From the NCBI GenBank assembly GCA_035544515.1, contig DATKEG010000142.1, forward strand, positions 1 to 16,672: 16,672 nt of DNA, written 5' to 3'. Source of the stretch: DATKEG01 sp035544515. GTDB taxonomy: Bacteria; Acidobacteriota; Vicinamibacteria; Fen-336. This document shows positions 7,859-13,051 of the stretch, in pieces; within the stretch, counting starts at the first letter, position 1, and every line of letters begins with the position of its first letter. The notes under the pieces were generated by a model. The model saw only the letters and a list, made by a program, of their open reading frames with translations. It ran no database searches and had not been told where the DNA came from. The position numbers were made by a program, and so were the translations under genes.

Positions 7859-9009
7859 TCCTGGCCTCGGCCCTGGCCTGCGCGGTGGTGGCCGCGGCCG
7901 CCACCGGAGAGCGGCTGCCCGCGTGGACGCCCGGCACGCTCGACATCCACCACATCAACACCGGCCGTGGCAACGCCGCGTTGCTGATGCTGCCCGACGG
8001 CACCACGCTGCTCGTCGACGCGGGCGACGGCGGCCATCGCCCGCCGCGGGGGACGCCGCCCCGGCCGGCCGGCTCGCGGCCGACGGGCGAGTGGATCGCG
8101 CGCTACGTGCGCGCGATGGGGGCGTCCGCCATCGACTACGGCTACCTCACGCACTTCCACGGCGACCACATGGACGCGATGGTCGACGTCGCCGAGCGCA
8201 TCGCGATCCGCAAGATGCTCGACCGCGGCTGGCCCGACTACGACTACCCCTCGGCCGACCACCGCGAGTTCAAGGCGCCCGCGTTCCTCCGCTACCGGGA
8301 GCTCCTGAAACGGGGCACGGTCAAGGCGGAGCGGCTGCAGCCCGGCCGCAACGACCAGATCGTGCTCGCGGCGGACCCCGGGGGCTACCCGCAGTTCGAG
8401 GTCCGCAACATCTCGGCCAACGGAGAGGTCTGGACGGGCGTCGGGAACCAGACGCGGCGCCACGTCCCGCCGCTCGAGGGCCTCGACCGGCAGAACTGGC
8501 CCACGGAGAACATGTCCAGCCTGGCCATCCGGGTCCGCTACGGGACGTTCGACTATTTCACCGGTGGCGACATGCCGGGCATCCCGCGGCCCGGATATCC
8601 CGAGTGGCACGACGTGGAGACGCCGGTGGCGCGGGCGGTGGGACCGGTAGACGTGGCGGTGCTGAACCACCACGGCAACCGCGACTCGACCAACGCCGCC
8701 CTCGTCGCCGCGCTGCGGCCGCGCGTGTGGGTGATCCCCGTCTGGTCGGCCGACCACCCCGGCCACGACGTGCTCGACCGCATGTACTCGACGCGGCTCT
8801 TCCCGGGCCCTCGCGACGTGTTCGCCACGAACATGATCGAGGCCAACCGGATCGTCATCGGCCCGCTGCTCGACCGGCTGGCCAGCGCGCAGGGCCACGT
8901 CGTCGTCCGGGTGGCGCCCGGCGGCGGCTCATACCAGGTGATCGTCCTGGACGACTCGAAAGAATCGTACGCGGTCAAGTCCGTGCACGGCCCGTACGAG
9001 GCGCGCTGA
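7855..9009 (+). CDS. Exported ComEC/Rec2-like metallo-beta-lactamase-fold hydrolase
   Basis: This 384-residue protein has a hydrophobic N terminus (1-17) ending in AAAATG, probably a Sec signal, though it lacks the usual positive charge. The mature part has the fold of the C-terminal domain of the DNA-uptake protein ComEC. LDIHHINTGRGNAALL and LLVDAGDGG (about 32-61) are followed by the dinuclear metal site HFHGDH (His100, His102, Asp104, His105), GGD with Asp239 and NHHGNRDSTN with His272/His273. All metal ligands appear present. Stand-alone members may be phosphodiesterases or nucleases; the substrate here is unknown. The ATG at 7855 overlaps the transporter stop (ATGA) and has an AGAGGAGAGAAGG purine tract just upstream, so it is translationally coupled. 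It is the last gene of the plus-strand operon and converges on the dioxygenase gene, leaving 13 bp between the stops. Confidence 0.85.
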   Translation: MILASALACAVVAAAATGERLPAWTPGTLDIHHINTGRGNAALLMLPDGTTLLVDAGDGGHRPPRGTPPRPAGSRPTGEWIARYVRAMGASAIDYGYLTHFHGDHMDAMVDVAERIAIRKMLDRGWPDYDYPSADHREFKAPAFLRYRELLKRGTVKAERLQPGRNDQIVLAADPGGYPQFEVRNISANGEVWTGVGNQTRRHVPPLEGLDRQNWPTENMSSLAIRVRYGTFDYFTGGDMPGIPRPGYPEWHDVETPVARAVGPVDVAVLNHHGNRDSTNAALVAALRPRVWVIPVWSADHPGHDVLDRMYSTRLFPGPRDVFATNMIEANRIVIGPLLDRLASAQGHVVVRVAPGGGSYQVIVLDDSKESYAVKSVHGPYEAR

Positions 9010-9022
9010 CGGACCGGACCGC

Positions 9023-9799
9023 CTACTTCATGAAGCCGCTGCGGCCGCCCTCGGCGCTCATGGCGTCGTTGGCCGGGTCGTCCAGCGCGAGCAGCTCACG
9101 GGCGGCGGGCGCGAGCGCGGCCTGCGTCTCCGGCCGGAGCAGTCCCTTCTGGTACTGCTGCTGGGGCTTGTCGGAGCGGCAATAGAAGGCGTGAAGCGCG
9201 AGCCGGGACCGGGTCGTACGATTCGCCGTCCCGCCGTGCCAGAGGTGCGCGTTCATCACCACCATGTCGCCGGCGCGGCCCGTGACCAGCACCTCGCCGG
9301 GGTGGGGTCGCCCGGGGTCCGGGAGCACGTCCTGGGGCCGCCGGCCGGAACGATGCGTGCCCGGCACCACGCGGAGCGAGCCGTTCTCGGGTGTGAAGTC
9401 GTCCAGCATCCACAGCGCGTTGCAGACCCAGTAGCCGCGCTCGTCGGGCAGGGCGCCGGCGTCCACGTGCAGCGGCTGCGCCGCGTCATTCATGGGATCG
9501 GCGGACCGTGCGTTCAGGCTGCTGAGCTTGTAGCGCGGCCCCAGCACGTGCGCGACGTGGTCCAGAACACGGGGCGCGAGCATGGCCTCGACGAACACGT
9601 CGCCCTTGTCGGCCAGGTTGGCCAGCCGGCGGGCGCCCGGCTCCCGCTTGAACTCCGCCCCGGCCGCGTCTCCCTCGGCCGCGAAGAGCGCCTCGATCCG
9701 CTCCACGAGCCGGGCGAGCAGCCCCGGCGCGATGAAGCCGTCGAGCTTCACCCAGCCCTGCTCGTCGAGCTGCCGGCGGTTCGCTTCGGTCAAGGCCAT
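9023..9799 (-). CDS. Phytanoyl-CoA dioxygenase (PhyH) family Fe(II)/2-oxoglutarate oxygenase
   Basis: This 258-residue protein belongs to the PhyH superfamily, which hydroxylates small molecules or lipids using Fe(II), 2-oxoglutarate and oxygen. The iron triad is His111 and Asp113 (LHVDAG) plus His188 (HLWHGG). Arg199 (TRSRLALH) is the expected 2-oxoglutarate anchor. The PENGSLRVVPGTH segment (137-149) is the family's most recognisable motif. No signal peptide is seen, so it is cytoplasmic. This contrasts with the two Tat-exported proteins encoded upstream of it. The start ATG at 9799 fits the typical N terminus (LTEANRRQLDEQGWVKL). There is no clear Shine-Dalgarno sequence; instead the leader holds GC palindromes. 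It is the last gene of the minus-strand set. The substrate is unknown. Confidence 0.9.
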   Translation of the reverse strand: MALTEANRRQLDEQGWVKLDGFIAPGLLARLVERIEALFAAEGDAAGAEFKREPGARRLANLADKGDVFVEAMLAPRVLDHVAHVLGPRYKLSSLNARSADPMNDAAQPLHVDAGALPDERGYWVCNALWMLDDFTPENGSLRVVPGTHRSGRRPQDVLPDPGRPHPGEVLVTGRAGDMVVMNAHLWHGGTANRTTRSRLALHAFYCRSDKPQQQYQKGLLRPETQAALAPAARELLALDDPANDAMSAEGGRSGFMK

Positions 9800-9848
9800 G
9801 GTCGCTCGCCGCGGCGACGGCGGCGCGCTTCGCCGCGGCCAGACGCCG
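9800..9848. repeat. GC palindromes between aldo/keto reductase and PhyH genes
   Basis: The 49-bp spacer contains the perfect 12-bp palindrome TCGCCGCGGCGA (9806-9817). It also allows a second pairing, GCGGCG (9811-9816) with CGCCGC (9831-9836). In the minus-strand transcript these would fold just upstream of the PhyH start and could modulate its translation or act as an mRNA processing site. It may be only a by-product of high GC. Confidence 0.3.
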
Positions 9849-10811
9849 CTAGGCCATCCCGTCGTGGTGGTGCGCGAAGAACTGCTCGAGGGCGATCCGG
9901 CGGCCCGCGAGCTGCGTCCGCAGCGCGTCGATCTCCGTCTGCGGCATCGGCGTGAAGGCGCGCGCCGAGGCGACGTTGGCGTCCAGGAACTCGAGCTTGG
10001 GCATGCCGCAGACCACGGTCGCGACCGGCAGCGTCCAGGCGTACCGCAAGAGGGCCGCCGGGTCGGCGCCGTCGGCGCCGAGCAGCCGCTCCTGCCCCGT
10101 GACCTTCATGAGGATGACGCCGAGGTCCTTCTTCTTCGCCGCCGGCAGGGCCAGCGGCTCGAACCCCAGCACGCGCGCCGGGTTCATGGCCATCTGCACG
10201 CAGTCGAGGTCGTTGCGCTCGATGGCCTGCGCCATGGTCGCCCCGTCGGTGTGGCTGGTCATGCCGATGAACCGCGCCACCTTCTGGTCGCGCAGCTCGT
10301 AGAGGGCCTTGATCGCGCCGTCCTTGGCCTCGATCTTCGCGAGGTCGTCCTCCTGGCCGAGGCTGTGGAGGTGGAGGAGATCGACGTGGTCGGTCTGCAG
10401 CCGCTTCAGGCTGGCCTCGACCTCCTGGAGCGCGGCGTCGCGCGTGCGGGCGCGCGTGGGCACCTTCGTGGCCAGGAACACGTCCTTGCGCCGCGTGACC
10501 ATCACGCGGCCGACGCGCGTCTCGCTCTCGCCGGCGCCGTAGTCGATGGCCGTGTCGAGGTAGGTGATCCCGAGCCCGATCGCCTTCTCCAGGACGGCCG
10601 TGGCCTGCTCGGCCGGGTACATCAGGAACCGGCTGCCGCAGCCCATGGCCAGGATGGGCACGGAGACGCCGGTCCGTCCGAGCGTGCGGCGGGGCATGGC
10701 CGCGGCGGCCTCGGCCGCGCGCGCACCCGCCGCCAGCGCGGGCAGGGCGGCGGCGGCCAGGCTCGTCTTCTCCAGGAACTCGCGGCGGGAGACCGTGTCG
10801 CGCTTCGCCAT
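9849..10811 (-). CDS. Tat-exported aldo/keto reductase
   Basis: This 320-residue NAD(P)H-dependent oxidoreductase has a TIM-barrel fold. Residues 1-33 are a twin-arginine signal, SRREFLEKTS followed by an Ala/Leu-rich core and AGARAA, so it is probably folded with cofactor and exported. The reductase domain starts near residue 39 (MPRRTLGRTGVSVP). The catalytic tetrad is visible: Asp86 (YLDTA), Tyr91 (IDYGAGESE), Lys116 (LATKVP) and His149 (LHLHSLGQ). Length is normal for the family plus the signal. AGGAG precedes the ATG at 10811 and supports that start. It lies 22 bp downstream of the sugar isomerase gene and upstream of PhyH, probably in one transcript. Tat-exported members of this family are common in Acidobacteriota and Planctomycetota; substrates are mostly unassigned. 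Confidence 0.9.
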   Translation of the reverse strand: MAKRDTVSRREFLEKTSLAAAALPALAAGARAAEAAAAMPRRTLGRTGVSVPILAMGCGSRFLMYPAEQATAVLEKAIGLGITYLDTAIDYGAGESETRVGRVMVTRRKDVFLATKVPTRARTRDAALQEVEASLKRLQTDHVDLLHLHSLGQEDDLAKIEAKDGAIKALYELRDQKVARFIGMTSHTDGATMAQAIERNDLDCVQMAMNPARVLGFEPLALPAAKKKDLGVILMKVTGQERLLGADGADPAALLRYAWTLPVATVVCGMPKLEFLDANVASARAFTPMPQTEIDALRTQLAGRRIALEQFFAHHHDGMA

Positions 10812-10833
10812 CGCTTTCTCCTCTTGCGGGCGG

Positions 10834-11760
10834 CTACGCGGGCTCGACGCCCGCGGCCGCGAGATAATCGGCCATCACCCGCGCGTAGTGCGGGAAGGCG
10901 ATCTCGGGATCCTCGATCTCGGGATGCCACCTCTTCTCCCATTCGAGGCCGTAGTAGCCCGGGTAGCCGGCGGCCGCGAGCACCTTCACCTGCTCCCGGA
11001 CCGGCACCTCACCGGTGCCCGTGAGCACGTAGCGGCGGCCGGCTCCTTCGGCCTTCGAGTCCTTGAGGTGCGTGTGCCGGATCCACTTCTGCAACGCCGC
11101 GTAGGTGTCCGCCGGCCGCTCCTGGCCGGCCACGAACGTGTGATGCGCGTCCCAGAGCAGCGCGAACGCCTCGGAGCCGACACCCCGGAGGATCCGCTCG
11201 AGGTCCTCCGAGCGCGTGTAGTCGCCGTGCGACTCCACGAGCACCACCACCCCCGCCGGCTTCGCGTGCGCGGCCATCGTCTGGAAGCCTTCGATGATGC
11301 GCCGGGTGACGTCTTCGCGCGCCTCGCCCTCGGGGACCTTGTCCGGGAACATGCGCACGTACTTCACGCCCATGGCCTGGGCCAGGTCGATGAACCGCCG
11401 CCCCTCGTCGAACTGCTTCGCGCGCGCGGCGGGGTCCTTCTGGTGCATGTGGGCCGAGGAGCCGAGGTCGGAGATGACCAGCCCCCGCGCGGCCAGCTCC
11501 CGCCGCGTCTCCGCCAGGCGTGAGGCCGAGAACTCGGCCACCTTGGACAGGTCCATCTCGCCCGCCACGCCGCGCAGCTCGATGGCGGCGTAGCCGAGCC
11601 GGCTGGCCTGGTCGAGGATCGTCCCCCAGCTCCAGGAGGGACAGCCCAGGGTCGAGAACGAGATGGGGAAGCGCCTTGGCGGCCCCTGCGCCCGCAGGAT
11701 CGCCGGCGCGGCGAGGCCGGCGCCGAGGGTCGCGAGGAACGCGCGGCGGTCGAGGGGCAT
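10834..11760 (-). CDS. Tat-exported sugar phosphate isomerase/epimerase-like TIM-barrel protein
   Basis: This 308-residue protein is of the xylose-isomerase-like AP-endonuclease-2 superfamily. Residues 1-25 are a twin-arginine signal (LDRRAFLATLGAG, ending in ILRAQ), so it acts outside the cytoplasm. The barrel begins at FPISFSTLG. Likely metal ligands are Glu176 (LVESHGDY), Asp204 and His207 (WDAHHT), His231 (HTHLKDS) and Glu273 (GLEWEKRW), the usual carboxylate/histidine set. The ATG at 11760 was chosen because it starts the Tat signal; the frame is open far upstream across other genes. The Shine-Dalgarno sequence is weak. It is followed after 22 bp by the aldo/keto reductase. Isomerase plus reductase plus oxygenase suggests stepwise modification of a sugar-like compound, but no pathway can be named. 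Confidence 0.9.
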   Translation of the reverse strand: MPLDRRAFLATLGAGLAAPAILRAQGPPRRFPISFSTLGCPSWSWGTILDQASRLGYAAIELRGVAGEMDLSKVAEFSASRLAETRRELAARGLVISDLGSSAHMHQKDPAARAKQFDEGRRFIDLAQAMGVKYVRMFPDKVPEGEAREDVTRRIIEGFQTMAAHAKPAGVVVLVESHGDYTRSEDLERILRGVGSEAFALLWDAHHTFVAGQERPADTYAALQKWIRHTHLKDSKAEGAGRRYVLTGTGEVPVREQVKVLAAAGYPGYYGLEWEKRWHPEIEDPEIAFPHYARVMADYLAAAGVEPA

Positions 11761-11813
11761 GATGTTCCGTCCCGAAGCGGATCTTACGTCAGGAAGGCCC
11801 CGGTCGGGTCGAG

Positions 11814-12344
11814 TCAGCGGCGGCAGCGGTCCATCACCCGTGACGTGATGTGGGCGCTGGTGGGCGGGTTCTCGCCCAGCCCCAGCGCGTGGAGCATCTC
11901 GTGGATGATCACGGCCTCGGCGTGGCTGGAGCTCTCGGTGGACGCCCGCACGAAGCGCCGCCCGCACACCCGGATCACCCGGCTGCCGACCAGGTGCGTG
12001 CCGGCCAGGGCCAGCCCGCCGCACGCCTCCGGCGGCGTGTCGTAGAAGAGGACGCGGCCGAGATACGCCTCGGCGTCCAAATTCTGCCCCTCGAGCGCGG
12101 CGCGCAGGGGGCGGCCCTCCGCGTCGGCGAACTCGTCGAGCAGGCCCTGGCACTCGGCGCCGGCGAGCTTGTGCGACGCGCCGAGGATCGCCCGCCCGAC
12201 CGCCATCCTCTCCGCCGGATGCAGCAGCCGGGCGTTGGCCGGCAGCGCCTCCGCGCCGGCGAAGCGCGCCTGTCCGGCGAGGACCGACAACACGATGGCG
12301 GCGCGGCACACCCGCGCCCGCTTGCCTTCGTCCCTTCGACGCAT
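11814..12344 (-). CDS. Small exported zincin-like protein with HExxH motif
   Basis: This 176-residue protein has a basic N terminus (MRRRDEGKRARVCR), a hydrophobic core and AGAEA near 29-33, so it is probably secreted or periplasmic. Near its C terminus it carries HEMLHALGLGE (148-158), the HExxHxxGxxE-like zinc site of zincin metallopeptidases: His148 and His152 bind zinc, Glu149 is catalytic, and Glu158 or His165 may be the third ligand. Cys65, Cys108, Cys127 and Cys174 could form two disulfides. I do not recognise a named family. It may be a peptidase or an inactive zinc protein. The ATG at 12344 is supported by AAAGGAG 6 nt upstream, but that site is inside a perfect hairpin. It is divergent from the winged-helix/FHA gene and lies 53 bp upstream of the isomerase gene on the same strand. 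Confidence 0.8.
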   Translation of the reverse strand: MRRRDEGKRARVCRAAIVLSVLAGQARFAGAEALPANARLLHPAERMAVGRAILGASHKLAGAECQGLLDEFADAEGRPLRAALEGQNLDAEAYLGRVLFYDTPPEACGGLALAGTHLVGSRVIRVCGRRFVRASTESSSHAEAVIIHEMLHALGLGENPPTSAHITSRVMDRCRR

Positions 12345-12345
12345 C

Positions 12346-12369
12346 GGCGGCTCCTTTCGGGGAGCCGCC
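12346..12369 (-). promoter_or_regulatory. Hairpin hiding the zincin Shine-Dalgarno sequence
   Basis: GGCGGCTCC (12346-12354) and GGAGCCGCC (12361-12369) are perfect 9-bp inverted repeats around a 6-nt loop. In the minus-strand mRNA the GGAG of the ribosome binding site forms the start of the 3' arm, and the arm ends one nucleotide before the AUG at 12344. Translation should therefore be low unless the stem is opened by a ribosome, a protein, a ligand or heat. Confidence 0.6.
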
Positions 12370-12380
12370 TGGCCAGGCAG

Positions 12381-12405
12381 CCCGTCTTGTGGCCTTCAAG
12401 ATGGG
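12381..12405. repeat. Second dyad in the zincin/regulator intergenic region
   Basis: CCCGTCTTG (12381-12389) pairs with CAAGATGGG (12397-12405) around a 7-nt loop, with one G-T wobble. It sits between the two divergent genes and overlaps the candidate promoter of the regulator. It could be an operator or a leader hairpin. Confidence 0.4.
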
Positions 12406-12415
12406 CGGATAACAT
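12387..12415 (+). promoter_or_regulatory. Candidate promoter of the winged-helix/FHA regulator
   Basis: TTGTGG (12387-12392) and TAACAT (12410-12415) are separated by 17 bp. Matches to the sigma70 consensus are three and four of six. It is the only AT-rich hexamer pair in this intergenic region, placed to start transcription near 12422, about 38 nt before the ATG. Confidence 0.3.
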
Positions 12416-12459
12416 CGGGAAGTCCTCGAGGAACCCTCGGTTTCTCGCCGGTATCCGCC
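12404..12459. promoter_or_regulatory. 8-bp inverted repeat pair flanking the regulator start region
   Basis: GGCGGATA (12404-12411) is repeated in inverted orientation as TATCCGCC (12452-12459), which ends directly at the start codon of the regulator. The 40-bp spacing suits two half-sites bound by one regulator with DNA looping. One arm overlaps the candidate -10 region. Autoregulation by the adjacent winged-helix protein is a possibility, not shown. Confidence 0.35.
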
Positions 12460-13047
12460 ATGCACGTGAGGTTCGGCGAGTTCGTGCTCGACGGCGGGAC
12501 GCGGCAGCTCCGGCGCGGGGAAGAGGAGCGCCGCCTCGGCCCCAAGGCCTTCGCGCTGCTGGAGCTGTTGCTGAGCCAGCGTCCGAACGTCGTGGCGCGG
12601 GAGCGCATCCGCGACCGGCTCTGGCCGGGGACGTTCGTCTCCGAGTCCACGCTGGCCACGGTGGTGGCCGAGGTCCGGGCCGCTCTCGACGAGGACCCGA
12701 AGGCGCCGCGCTTCCTGCGCACGGTCCATCGCGTCGGATACGCGTTCTGCGGCGCGGCGGTGGCGGGCGCGCCGCGCCGGGAAGCGCCCCCGGGCATGGC
12801 GGCCTACCGCCTCCTGCTCCACGACCGCGAGGTCATGCTCCGCCCGGGCGAGAACCTGCTCGGCCGCGTGGAGGACGGCGCCGCCGTGCTCGAGGACCTC
12901 GGGAGCAAGAACGGCACGTTCCTGCGCGGCCGGCGGATCACCGGCCCGGCGCCCCTGGCGGACGGCGACGAGCTCCGCGTGGGACGCGTCACCATGACGC
13001 TGCGCGCGGTCCTGCCCGACGAGGACACGCGCACGGCCGGAGGTTGA
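12460..13047 (+). CDS. Winged-helix (OmpR/CadC-type) regulator fused to a shortened FHA domain
   Basis: This 195-residue protein has two parts. Residues 1-100 are a Trans_reg_C winged helix: FGEFVLDGGTRQLRRG, GPKAFALLELLLSQRPNVV, RDRLWPGTFVSESTL (recognition region) and FLRTVHRVGYAF. Residues about 113-185 are an FHA domain, normally a phosphothreonine-binding module. Here LLGR (133-136) is followed almost at once by VLEDLGSKNGTFLRG (143-157). The middle strands, with the conserved Ser-x-x-His that binds the phosphate side of the ligand, are missing, about 20-25 residues. The end (LADGDELRVGRVTM) is normal. There is no receiver domain and no membrane span. The start ATG at 12460 matches the family N terminus, with no Shine-Dalgarno sequence. 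It lies 4 bp before the PQQ dehydrogenase, so it probably controls that gene and perhaps the divergent zincin. Confidence 0.88.
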   Translation: MHVRFGEFVLDGGTRQLRRGEEERRLGPKAFALLELLLSQRPNVVARERIRDRLWPGTFVSESTLATVVAEVRAALDEDPKAPRFLRTVHRVGYAFCGAAVAGAPRREAPPGMAAYRLLLHDREVMLRPGENLLGRVEDGAAVLEDLGSKNGTFLRGRRITGPAPLADGDELRVGRVTMTLRAVLPDEDTRTAGG

Positions 13048-13051
13048 TGAG

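Noticed and set aside
7666..8898. Minus-strand open frame of 410 codons opposite the MBL-fold gene
   Set aside because: It has no recognisable motif, while the plus strand carries all metal-site motifs.
9582..11024. Plus-strand open frame of 480 codons opposite the PhyH and aldo/keto reductase genes
   Set aside because: It is antisense to two genes with intact catalytic residues and has no domain of its own.
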